A stretch of DNA of 64,000 nucleotides from contig NZ_CAAAID010000013.1 in assembly GCF_900639915.1 (NCBI RefSeq), forward strand, positions 1 to 64,000, given 5' to 3'. Positions within the stretch are counted from its first letter, which is position 1. Each line of letters begins with the position of its first letter. Below the pieces are notes generated by a model that saw only the letters and a list, made by a program, of their open reading frames with translations, searched no databases and had not been told where the DNA came from. Of this stretch, positions 26,441 through 34,359 are shown in pieces. Origin of the DNA: Legionella nagasakiensis. GTDB lineage: Bacteria; Pseudomonadota; Gammaproteobacteria; Legionellales; Legionellaceae. The translations under genes were made by a program, and so were the position numbers.

Positions 26441-27687
26441 TACGCCCCTCCTCGAAGAATATCAACAGGCTGAACCAATGCCGCTTTGCGTGCGGGAAGC
26501 AATGCGGCAACCACGGCAGCAATCATGGCAAACGCCGCAGCAATGACAAATTGCAGATATCCCCAGTCCAGTGGCATGCTGACCACTTCCGAACTTCCCG
26601 GCGGTTTAAATTGCACCTGCATGAGGGCATACATTAATAAACTACCTAGGGGCAAACCCAGCAGGCACCCCATCATTCCAAGCAGCAATCCTTGAATAAT
26701 AAAAATGAACTGAATATCGCGCCCATAAAAGCCTATTGATTTCAAAATGGCAATGTCACGATGTTTTTCCATCACAACGGTAGAAATAACGTTGTAAATA
26801 CCAAAAGCTGCTACAATCAATACCGCGCTGACAACACTGTACATAATGATGTTACGTATCACTAACGTATTCAGCAAATCTTCGGATTTTTCCTGCCAGG
26901 AAACCGCCTGATACCCAATCTGTCTCTCAATCTGCGCCGCAAGTTCATAAGCTTGATGAGGCATGGGTAATTTAATAAGAATACTGTTGGCACGATTGAC
27001 CCGATTAAGCAAAGCTTGCGCCCGCTTAAGGCTCACAAAAGTCTGATTTGTATCAAAATCGGAGCGGCCAGTACGAAAAATTCCTAATATTTTAAAGGTA
27101 CGCACTTGCCCTGAGGTTGCTGTAGCCGTGATATTATCACCCAACTTAAGCGACAACTTTCTTGCCAGTTCGCTGCCGATAACAATCCCATCGGGATTAA
27201 CGACCAAATCGTCAATCGTACCAACAAGCATATAATGGTTAATGGTTGAAACGGTTTTAATTTCCTCAGGGACCATCCCATTCATCGTAATGGAAAAATC
27301 CTTTCCAGCATAATTAAGCAACGCCTGTCCCACCAATGCCGGGGAAACATATATATCGGCAAGCGTATGTCGCAAATAACCGATGATTTGTTCATAGCCA
27401 CGAATGCCACGCGTTTCGGTCAAAGGCTTGACGCTACGAAGTTCAATGGCACCATGTTGATAGAGTTGATGGACTGGCTGTAAACGCGGATTACGGTATT
27501 CATCCATGATGGTAATATGTGGGGAATTATCAATCAGTCTTTTGATAAAATCTTTTTCCGAGCCTTGCATCAACGATGAAATGGTCAAGAAAAATGAAAC
27601 GCCCAACACGATGCCAAGCAAAGAAACCAGGCTTTGCCGCTTTCGTGCAAGCAAATGCTTTAACGCAATCAGCACGAACAATTTCAT
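26440..27687 (-). CDS. FtsX/MacB-type ABC permease
   Basis: A 415-residue inner-membrane protein: one N-terminal helix (about 15-37), a periplasmic MacB-like core domain (about 45-270), and three C-terminal helices in the FtsX domain (VVSAVLIVAAFGIYNVISTV; FIIQGLLLGMMGCLLGLPLG; LQFVIAAAFAMIAAVVAALLPARKAALVQPVDILRGG). It works with the ATPase and the HlyD protein; it overlaps the adaptor gene by 4 bases (ATGA). Confidence 0.92.
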   Translation of the reverse strand: MKLFVLIALKHLLARKRQSLVSLLGIVLGVSFFLTISSLMQGSEKDFIKRLIDNSPHITIMDEYRNPRLQPVHQLYQHGAIELRSVKPLTETRGIRGYEQIIGYLRHTLADIYVSPALVGQALLNYAGKDFSITMNGMVPEEIKTVSTINHYMLVGTIDDLVVNPDGIVIGSELARKLSLKLGDNITATATSGQVRTFKILGIFRTGRSDFDTNQTFVSLKRAQALLNRVNRANSILIKLPMPHQAYELAAQIERQIGYQAVSWQEKSEDLLNTLVIRNIIMYSVVSAVLIVAAFGIYNVISTVVMEKHRDIAILKSIGFYGRDIQFIFIIQGLLLGMMGCLLGLPLGSLLMYALMQVQFKPPGSSEVVSMPLDWGYLQFVIAAAFAMIAAVVAALLPARKAALVQPVDILRGGA

Positions 27688-28718
27688 TTTTCGTCCAGTT
27701 TAACAAGAACTGGACGCACGCGCGTTCCTTCCTTTAATTCACCATTAGGATGCAAAACAACCAGATCAGCGGCGGTCAAACCGTTTGCAATTTCCACTTG
27801 CTTTAAACTTTTCGCTCCCAATGATACCGGCACTTGGCGAAGCTTATCATGTTCAACCAGCCACACTTTATCAACCATCACCGCACTAGCAGGTAACAAC
27901 AAGGCATTTTGTTTTTTACGAAAGATGATATTGGTTTCAGCCGTCATGCCAATCAACAACGGTGTATTTTCCGGCAGGCTTACCCGAACCCGGTAACTGC
28001 GTGCAATGGGATCCCCTTTAGGAGTAATACGTTGTACTTTTCCATAAAAAATACGCCCAGGAAAGGCATCTGCACGAATCAGCACGTCCTGGCCGCTGCG
28101 AACATGCACAATATCTTCCTCATCGACTTCCGCGCTAATCCTCAAAGGCGCACAGCAGGAAAGCCAAAAGACAGCTTGATTTGCCGGGATCAGTTGGCCT
28201 ATTTCACCATCGCGGCGAATGATACGGCCATCTGCTGGAGCCATTAATTTAAGATAACTGACTTGAGCCTCGGCTCCTTGCCTAGCAGCTATTGCAGCCC
28301 GCCACTCGGAAACCATGCGATCGTATTCATCTTTGGAAATAACGCCTTTCTTCATCAAAGGGGTATGACGTTCGTATCGTATGCGCGCCAATTCTTCCCG
28401 TTCCTTTAACTCTCTTAATGTTTCTTGCAGATGCCAGTCCTCAAGCTGCGCCAATACTTGGCCTTTTTTCACATCATTCCCTTCATCAACATACAGCGCT
28501 AATAAACGAGCAGTAATATGTGTGGAGATAGGCATCATGACGGTTGCTTCAACGGTGCCCGTTGCATAAGCTGCCTGAACAGCCGTTCCATAAAAAGGAT
28601 GTACTACCTCTACTCGTTGTTTTCCATAGCCGTAAATGACAGCCCAGCCAATTAATAAGACAAAAGTGATGCCTAAGACTAATAGGAACTTTTTCATAAA
28701 TGATGAACTTTTTTCCAC
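27684..28718 (-). CDS. HlyD/MacA-type periplasmic adaptor
   Basis: A 344-residue membrane-fusion protein: one N-terminal membrane anchor (FLLVLGITFVLLIGWAVIYGYG), a biotinyl-lipoyl-like half (VEATVMMPISTHITARLLALYVDEGNDVKKGQVLAQLED), a short alpha-hairpin, then the second half and beta-barrel. The frame starts with GTG at 28718; an ATG at 28697 is an equally possible start. With the permease and ATPase it forms a DevBCA/MacAB-like exporter. No outer-membrane TolC gene is adjacent. Substrate unknown. Confidence 0.9.
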   Translation of the reverse strand: MEKSSSFMKKFLLVLGITFVLLIGWAVIYGYGKQRVEVVHPFYGTAVQAAYATGTVEATVMMPISTHITARLLALYVDEGNDVKKGQVLAQLEDWHLQETLRELKEREELARIRYERHTPLMKKGVISKDEYDRMVSEWRAAIAARQGAEAQVSYLKLMAPADGRIIRRDGEIGQLIPANQAVFWLSCCAPLRISAEVDEEDIVHVRSGQDVLIRADAFPGRIFYGKVQRITPKGDPIARSYRVRVSLPENTPLLIGMTAETNIIFRKKQNALLLPASAVMVDKVWLVEHDKLRQVPVSLGAKSLKQVEIANGLTAADLVVLHPNGELKEGTRVRPVLVKLDEK

Positions 28719-28780
28719 AGTCGCTTTTTTTTAAACCTGCCTTTCACTTCGCGCTCCTTTCTTGTCAGGCGTATTTTTTC

Positions 28781-29332
28781 CTACTGCTCAAAATTGATAT
28801 CATATTCCGCTGCAACATCCAATAAGTCATCAGCATGTTCTTCTTCTACAGCCAAAATGTCTTCAAGCATTTTACGTGTTGTTGGGTCAGCATTACCGAT
28901 GTAATTAATCATTTCTCGGTAAATATCGATAGCAATTCGCTCAGCAATTAGGTTTTCTTTTACCATGCAGGCAACATCTTCACAATCCACATAATCGGCA
29001 TGGGAACGCTCCGGTAATCCTTCCGGTGAAAAATCCGGATCACCACCTAATTGTACTATCCGTTGGGCAATTTGGCTGGCATGATCATTTTCTTGATTCG
29101 CATGCTCTAAAAATTCGGTAGCCGCCACACTTGCACCTAATGCTGCTGCCTTATAATAATGCTTTTTATACCGTAATGTGCAAATCAATTCAGTAGCCAA
29201 TGCGCCATTTAACAAGCCTATGACATTTTTTAAATCAAGCTTATAATTTTCGGTAACAGGCCCTCTTTTTAAATGTTTTCTAGCCTCTCTACGAATTTTT
29301 TTGATATCTGAAATAAAATCTTTATTTTTCAT
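28781..29332 (-). CDS. Ferritin-like / bacterioferritin-type protein
   Basis: A 183-residue four-helix di-iron protein. Helix motifs with metal ligands are visible: NGALATELICTLRYKKHYYKA, FLEHANQENDHASQIAQRIVQLGGDPDF, ENLIAERIAIDIYREM and DILAVEEEHADDLLD (E-x-x-H pairs). It could store iron or act like Dps against oxidative damage. A basic N-terminus (KIRREARKHLKRG) precedes the fold. It is divergent from a Rieske protein, suggesting an iron/redox theme. Confidence 0.85.
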   Translation of the reverse strand: MKNKDFISDIKKIRREARKHLKRGPVTENYKLDLKNVIGLLNGALATELICTLRYKKHYYKAAALGASVAATEFLEHANQENDHASQIAQRIVQLGGDPDFSPEGLPERSHADYVDCEDVACMVKENLIAERIAIDIYREMINYIGNADPTTRKMLEDILAVEEEHADDLLDVAAEYDINFEQ

Positions 29333-29498
29333 GACTGATCTTCCTTTTATATTCTGCTCTTCCTAACACGGGATACAGACGGCAATCATTCTTTTTATCA
29401 TACGTCCATCCTTTTAATAGTATAGTTGTTGTAAACTACAGCAGACAAAAAACTAAACATGGGCGTGCTGTCAGGCGCCTCTAACATAAGGATTTAAA

Positions 29499-29849
29499 AT
29501 GACTTGGACCCCTGCATTGCCACTCAATGAATTAAAACAAGCACTACGCCAGAGACTGACCATCAATGATCAAGACGTCTTATTTCTGTGGCACCAAAAT
29601 GAAGTGCATGCTATAGAATCTAAATGTCCTCATCTAAAGCTTCCGCTAACCAAAGGTAAATTAACGGATGACTGCGCTATCATTTGTCCTTTTCATAAAA
29701 GTGCATTCAATTTAAAAACAGGCAATGTGGCCTGCTGGTCCCCCTGGCCGCCCATCGTTGGAAAATTGCTTGGAAAAGTATCTAAAGAAAAACAATTAAA
29801 AATCTATTCTACACGTATTGAAGAGGACATGGTTTGGGTTGATGCTTAA
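29499..29849 (+). CDS. Rieske [2Fe-2S] ferredoxin-like protein
   Basis: A 116-residue soluble Rieske protein with the cluster motif C-P-H-L ... C-P-F-H-K (SKCPHLKLP and AIICPFHKSAFNLKTG), the spacing of nitrite-reductase/dioxygenase-type small Rieske ferredoxins. It presumably transfers electrons to an unidentified partner. AAGGA precedes the ATG. It is convergent with azlD, with only 5 bases between the stops. Confidence 0.9.
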   Translation: MTWTPALPLNELKQALRQRLTINDQDVLFLWHQNEVHAIESKCPHLKLPLTKGKLTDDCAIICPFHKSAFNLKTGNVACWSPWPPIVGKLLGKVSKEKQLKIYSTRIEEDMVWVDA

Positions 29850-29854
29850 GTTGC

Positions 29855-30181
29855 TTATCCCGGTAGATAACTTGAAAGATGGCTGATGCATAAAAAAGAG
29901 GTCGTTCCTATCACCAGACTAAGAAAAGTATTTCTTAACCAAAGATGTGTGCCTAAGAGCAAGCATAATGCAAGCAGCGCAGGCAAGCCATAGGGCGGTC
30001 TTATTATCGTTTTGATATTTATTTCATAAATAACAAGCAATAACATAATATAGGCCGGCAATAGCTTGCCCAAGCGATTAAAACGCTCTGTCATGAAATT
30101 GGCTATAAGAAAAGGCAAAGCGCGTGTGAGAATAATGAGCAGACTTAAGCTCAAAGTAATAGCCCAATAGTAAGTTTTCAT
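29855..30181 (-). CDS. azlD: AzlD-family branched-chain amino acid transport subunit
   Basis: A 108-residue small membrane protein (start ATG at 30181, MKTYYWAITLSLSLLIILTRALPFL) with about four hydrophobic helices. The TRALPFLI motif is diagnostic of AzlD/YgaH. Its ATG overlaps the azlC stop (ATGA), the usual coupling with AzlC to make a branched-chain amino acid exporter. The longer frame is only azlC overlap. Confidence 0.88.
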   Translation of the reverse strand: MKTYYWAITLSLSLLIILTRALPFLIANFMTERFNRLGKLLPAYIMLLLVIYEINIKTIIRPPYGLPALLALCLLLGTHLWLRNTFLSLVIGTTSFLCISHLSSYLPG

Positions 30182-30885
30182 GGAATCAGCCGTATTTTCA
30201 AATACAAATAAAAAGTACACGTTAATATGGAAATTAATAAGTAATATTGCGGCATAACCCAATAAGCAAGACACGCTGCAAATATGGGAATGATAAGCGC
30301 ATCGATTTTTTTATTAAGTAAATAGTATTCAATAACCAACACCATAAAAAAGCTGGTTAGAATAAAATCCAATCCTTTTACTTCTGGAATAAAATCGGCT
30401 AAGAGAGCGCCCAAAAATGTCCCGCCCACCCAACTGAGATAGGGGAATAAAGTCGCATATAAACAAAAATCAATATCATTTTTCTGTTTTGGGCGTGTCG
30501 ATAAAACGGCATAAGTAGCGTCAACCAAACCGAAAATCAGGAAGCTTTTAATCCAAAAGGGTGCCGGTTTAAATCGTTCAATTAAGCTTAAACCATAAAA
30601 GGAATTTCGCAGCGCAATAAATAATGAGGCAAACAAAATAGCCAGAATACTTGCATGATCAATCATCATACTCAACACGACAAATTGTACAGCGCCAGCA
30701 TAAACAATAGCACTCATCAACGGCGCTAAATACCATGGATAATCGGCATGAGTAAATAAAATGCCAAAAACCATGCCTAATGGCGCATAGGCAAAAAATG
30801 TTGGTGTTGTCGCATGGAATGCTTGCTTTAATTCTTGATTTTGCATGACTTGATTTTTAATTTGACTTATAAAAGGACCCATCAC
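30178..30885 (-). CDS. azlC: AzlC-family branched-chain amino acid exporter subunit
   Basis: A 235-residue inner-membrane protein. AFHATTPTFFAYAPLGMVFGIL and IVYAGAVQFVVLSMM are the AzlC/YgaZ signatures, with six to seven helices. It partners with AzlD for export of branched-chain or related amino acids. The start at 30885 is the open-frame ATG; Met at 30846 (MQNQELKQAFHA) is a plausible alternative and closer to the family N-terminus. Confidence 0.9.
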   Translation of the reverse strand: MMGPFISQIKNQVMQNQELKQAFHATTPTFFAYAPLGMVFGILFTHADYPWYLAPLMSAIVYAGAVQFVVLSMMIDHASILAILFASLFIALRNSFYGLSLIERFKPAPFWIKSFLIFGLVDATYAVLSTRPKQKNDIDFCLYATLFPYLSWVGGTFLGALLADFIPEVKGLDFILTSFFMVLVIEYYLLNKKIDALIIPIFAACLAYWVMPQYYLLISILTCTFYLYLKIRLIP

Positions 30886-31008
30886 TCAACTTCATAAAGC
30901 CAGTTGCCTATTGGTTACATTCGTAATACTCTTTTTTATCATACTTAAACTCAGTGATCACTTTTAGCGGTAAAACGGATTATTGTATATTTTTTTATAC
31001 TCAAAGTG

Positions 31009-31014
31009 TATAAT
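31009..31014 (+). promoter_or_regulatory. Perfect -10 hexamer upstream of the 448-residue membrane protein gene
   Basis: TATAAT lies 30 bases before the ATG at 31045 in an AT-rich region. The best -35 candidate (TTGTAT, 30983-30988) has a 20-base spacer, longer than ideal, so promoter strength cannot be judged. Confidence 0.4.
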
Positions 31015-31044
31015 AAAAACACTAAAATTCGGGGAATTGACTCT

Positions 31045-32391
31045 ATGTCTACTCACTCTTCGCCACTATCACCTAAGATACCCCTTCATGATACAAACGC
31101 TTTGCAAGCTACAACAGCGAAGATCGTCTGTCAAAATTTAGTCATGCTCACCCTCGAAAAGATCAAAACTTTACCACCAAATGAACTGAGTTATTATCTT
31201 GTTCTATTAATCGCCTCGATTCAGCGTGAAAAAAAACATGATCAATACGTGCTGCTATTGGCTGAAACTCATGACTTGGTTTTGGCGCTTCAGCGGTTGT
31301 ACCAAGAAAAATCACCCAAAGCTTGCGAAAAACACCTGCAAGAAATTGTCTTACGCTTAAATACCTTGATGAATCAAGCACACATCAATACCGTTCCGAT
31401 GCAAATCAAAAACGTGTTACTCACCATGTGCGGGTTGATTACTGCAATTATTGTAGGCATCCTTGGTGGAGTGCTTGGTTTGGGTATGGGAATTTTTTCA
31501 CAACCCAATGTACTTAAAGGAGCTCGCTCTGGCTTTCTATGCGGATTTGTTATCGGTTTAATCATCGGCTTTCGCCTACCAAGCACCTTTTGCAGGAGCG
31601 ATTTTGAAACTAAATTGATTTTTTGTCTTAACAGCATTAAAAAAATCAGTACAGAACTTGAAGAAAAAAATACAAACCGTTTTAAAGCAAGCGGCGTTGA
31701 AGATGAAAATCCATACATCAATCCAGATTTTGATTTTTATCAAAATGAAACGAAACGATACATCATTGAAACCTTTTTAGCAGATGCGCCGGATAAAGAG
31801 GCTGCGTTCTCCTCGTTTTTAAGTTCAGAACAAACATTTCAAGTTTGTACCACCCCTTCAGGGCTGGTTGACCGCAAACTGGATGGCACCTTAGGCCATC
31901 ATTCTCTCATTCGTTTTAGCATCAATGGCAAAATTGATATTCCAATTGAGTTTGGCTCCCGGAAAAAAAGTCCTCGCTGGGTGGATCAAGCTGAACCTGC
32001 TCGCCACGTATCAGGAAAAAAACTATTTGAAATGCTTACATTAGATAGGATCTTACAAGAAACTCATCCCAAAAATCTTGAATTCACCGTGAAGCATTAT
32101 CAACTGGGAGACAATGACTGTCTGACCTACGTGAATAAAATATTGATTGGCACAGGACAAGCACCCACAAAAATCAAACGTTTTAACCCACAAATCGACA
32201 CGCCGGTTGGCCGGATGATTGGTGCTCTTACTCGCTTTACCAGTGCAACTGCAGAAGATGAATTAGACTCAGTGGCCACCTTTTTTCCAAGTGAAGCTTA
32301 CTCCCCCATTCGTTTCTTTAAAAGACCTCCTCCGGGCGTCAACCAGGTTCTGCCTGATTGGCCATCAACCATGCCGGCGCCCACAGTATGA
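31045..32391 (+). CDS. Membrane-anchored protein with possible permuted papain-like hydrolase domain
   Basis: A 448-residue protein I do not recognise by family. The ATG at 31045 has GGGGA nine bases upstream and follows a TATAAT box. An N-terminal helical region (1-118) precedes two adjacent hydrophobic helices with Gly zippers (about 122-145 and 152-172), forming a hairpin. In the C-terminal domain, LGHHSLIRFSI (His285/286) precedes IPIEFGS and then YQLGDNDCLTYVNKIL (Cys359). A His strand first and a Cys-helix later is the order of permuted NlpC/P60 (LRAT/YiiX/PPPDE-like) hydrolases. That reading is inference. Its last 94 bases overlap the convergent PAP2 gene. It is a candidate Dot/Icm substrate because of the membrane hairpin and lack of a signal peptide. 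Confidence 0.75.
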   Translation: MSTHSSPLSPKIPLHDTNALQATTAKIVCQNLVMLTLEKIKTLPPNELSYYLVLLIASIQREKKHDQYVLLLAETHDLVLALQRLYQEKSPKACEKHLQEIVLRLNTLMNQAHINTVPMQIKNVLLTMCGLITAIIVGILGGVLGLGMGIFSQPNVLKGARSGFLCGFVIGLIIGFRLPSTFCRSDFETKLIFCLNSIKKISTELEEKNTNRFKASGVEDENPYINPDFDFYQNETKRYIIETFLADAPDKEAAFSSFLSSEQTFQVCTTPSGLVDRKLDGTLGHHSLIRFSINGKIDIPIEFGSRKKSPRWVDQAEPARHVSGKKLFEMLTLDRILQETHPKNLEFTVKHYQLGDNDCLTYVNKILIGTGQAPTKIKRFNPQIDTPVGRMIGALTRFTSATAEDELDSVATFFPSEAYSPIRFFKRPPPGVNQVLPDWPSTMPAPTV

Positions 32392-32972
32392 CGTGCTCGA
32401 TAAACAACAGCCATTCTTTGCATAAGAAATAGCAACCCTATCGCGAAATAAGCCAACCAAGCATGCCGCGGAATCGCCTGATACATCAGGCCGTTATACA
32501 TCATGAGCACAGAAGCGGTCCAAAACAATGTCTTGAAAAAAGAATGAGGGTGATGCACGAATAACCAGCGTAACATCGCAATGAGCAATATCCCACTTAC
32601 AAACCCTCCAATTACATCGTATAAATTATGGTAACCAAAATGAATGAGGCTTGCACCAATTCCTATTAATAACACCATGATAAGGCTTCGACCTGGCCGG
32701 GAAGCAATAAGGCTCGCTAACCAGCAATAAAAAACCGTGGCAAGCTGCATATGACCACTGGGAAAAGCATAACCCACTTTATGCAGTGAGGCAGCCAAGG
32801 GAATTTTAAACGTGCCTTTTAAGGCAACATTCACAACGATATCAAATGCAACTAGAAAAACCGTTGGCAAAAAAAATCCTCGCCCCCACCGCAATGATCC
32901 GATGATTACAAGCAAAAACAGAAGCGGAAAATGGGTGAAAGATAAGAAAAAATTCGCAATATAATCCAGCAT
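32298..32972 (-). CDS. PAP2-family lipid phosphatase, membrane protein
   Basis: A 224-residue inner-membrane protein (from Met at 32972) with about six helices. The phosphatidic acid phosphatase signature is present: PSGH in YAFPSGHMQLATVF and a downstream GYHNLYDVIGG, with His and Asp positioned as in the third motif. The first motif (KxxxxxxRP) is weak. Likely substrates are lipid phosphates such as undecaprenyl or phosphatidylglycerol phosphate. The 3' end overlaps the convergent gene by 94 bases. Confidence 0.8.
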   Translation of the reverse strand: MLDYIANFFLSFTHFPLLFLLVIIGSLRWGRGFFLPTVFLVAFDIVVNVALKGTFKIPLAASLHKVGYAFPSGHMQLATVFYCWLASLIASRPGRSLIMVLLIGIGASLIHFGYHNLYDVIGGFVSGILLIAMLRWLFVHHPHSFFKTLFWTASVLMMYNGLMYQAIPRHAWLAYFAIGLLFLMQRMAVVYRARHTVGAGMVDGQSGRTWLTPGGGLLKKRMGE

Positions 32973-33117
32973 CACCAACCACAGACAAACTCAACATGGC
33001 GCCATTATACCTTGAGCGGCGCGGTTTCCATACCTCATTATGCTGATTTAAGCAGCAAGGCTTTACCGCACTCAAAACGATGAACTATTTCCTGCGATTT
33101 TACGTGTCATGGTTTTC

Positions 33118-33148
33118 TTTGCGAATGATAATGATTATCATTCGCAAA
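33118..33148. promoter_or_regulatory. Fur box upstream of lbtU
   Basis: A perfect palindrome with 15-base arms around one central base; its core GAATGATAATGATTATCATTC matches the Fur consensus GATAATGATAATCATTATC very closely. It lies 30 bases before the lbtU start, so iron-replete Fur should block transcription of the receptor gene. Confidence 0.92.
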
Positions 33149-33177
33149 TATCATCGGGATGTCGGGATTTTATTGTC

Positions 33178-34251
33178 ATGTTTAAAACGGCTGCCAGTTT
33201 TCCCCTTCTTGTATTAAGGATGACCATGTATGGATCACTTCTTGCAGGCACAACTTATGCGCAGCCAGAATCATTACACTTCTCTTACGATGGTCATCTA
33301 TTTTTTAACGCCACAAATTCAGCCATGCAGGGAGAAAAGTATTTACTCAATCAACAATTATCAAACATCAAATTAAATTCGGAATTACAGATGACGGCAG
33401 AACACAAAATTAAGGGATTATTTATCTATAATACCGTGCCTACTCCAGTCGCTCCAACATACTATGTTGATCAACTCTATGGGGAATTTAATCCTGGATT
33501 GTCCAATTGGACCGCACAAGCTGGGAAAAATTGGCTCGCCTTTGGCCGCTATAAAAATGATTTAATATATAAACCACTGACAAAAGCACTCGGCCAAACA
33601 AACAAATCCGCCTTTGTAATTGATTATCACTCGACTCATTATGCAAGTCTCTCTTTCTTTTATCCTTCTTCACGCATTCGCTCTTCATCGCTCCCTATTT
33701 ATTACAATTTGGACATAGGGCTACATCACACGTATGTTGAGGCAGGGGCCAGCTATTTATATTCCATCGCTGACAGTCAGATATTTCAATACAACAAAGG
33801 TTTTGGTGGATTCTTGGCTAACCCAATTCACAGTCATATTCCCGGTGTTTCTGGATATATAAACATGAATTATCAGCAATTCAGTACCTATCTAACGTAT
33901 GTCACAGCACTACATCCATTTCAAATCAATGAACTCAGCTATAATCATCAAGGCGCTGTGCCTAGTGCTGTCAGCATACAAAGTGCTTACGCAATTAACA
34001 TCAGAAATATTCCATTAAAAATAATAGGATTTTACGACCACTCCTTTCAAGCTTTATCTTTAAAATTGCCCAAACGCAGAATCGGCATAGGCCTCTCTGG
34101 CGAGTTCAATCGATATATCACTATCCAATTTCAATACGGCAAAGACAATGGTTATGCAAGCAATCGTTCCTCGACAGGACTGAATCGTCCTGTGATAAAC
34201 AATGCATCAAACGTTAACACATTTGCATTGCAAGCCATATTAAATTTTTAA
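33178..34251 (+). CDS. lbtU: Legiobactin outer-membrane receptor LbtU (TonB-independent type)
   Basis: A 357-residue outer-membrane beta-barrel. The signal peptide is FPLLVLRMTMYGSLLAGTTYA; amphipathic beta strands rich in Tyr and Phe follow, and the protein ends in the outer-membrane C-terminal Phe (ALQAILNF). There is no plug domain or TonB box. In L. pneumophila LbtU is the legiobactin receptor encoded just upstream of lbtA, the position here. The start is the ATG at 33178, because the longer frame would run through the Fur box. Assignment rests mainly on context and barrel features. Confidence 0.85.
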   Translation: MFKTAASFPLLVLRMTMYGSLLAGTTYAQPESLHFSYDGHLFFNATNSAMQGEKYLLNQQLSNIKLNSELQMTAEHKIKGLFIYNTVPTPVAPTYYVDQLYGEFNPGLSNWTAQAGKNWLAFGRYKNDLIYKPLTKALGQTNKSAFVIDYHSTHYASLSFFYPSSRIRSSSLPIYYNLDIGLHHTYVEAGASYLYSIADSQIFQYNKGFGGFLANPIHSHIPGVSGYINMNYQQFSTYLTYVTALHPFQINELSYNHQGAVPSAVSIQSAYAINIRNIPLKIIGFYDHSFQALSLKLPKRRIGIGLSGEFNRYITIQFQYGKDNGYASNRSSTGLNRPVINNASNVNTFALQAILNF

Positions 34252-34304
34252 ATGTTAATAGGCATAGAAACCACCTATGCAGTTATATCTTAATTTTTTA
34301 TTGC

Positions 34305-34325
34305 AAATGATAATCATTATCATTT
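34305..34325. promoter_or_regulatory. Fur box upstream of lbtA
   Basis: AAATGATAAT-C-ATTATCATTT is a perfect palindrome with 10-base arms matching the Fur consensus. It ends 34 bases before the lbtA start, and should control the lbtABC operon separately from lbtU. Confidence 0.92.
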
Positions 34326-34359
34326 ATAGTAGGGTTTTCATGACATCGCCAAGGAAATC

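Noticed and set aside
34262..34300. Hairpin GCATAG/CTATGC after lbtU with a later T-run
   Set aside because: The stem is only six base pairs and the T-run begins about 15 bases away, so it is not a convincing terminator.
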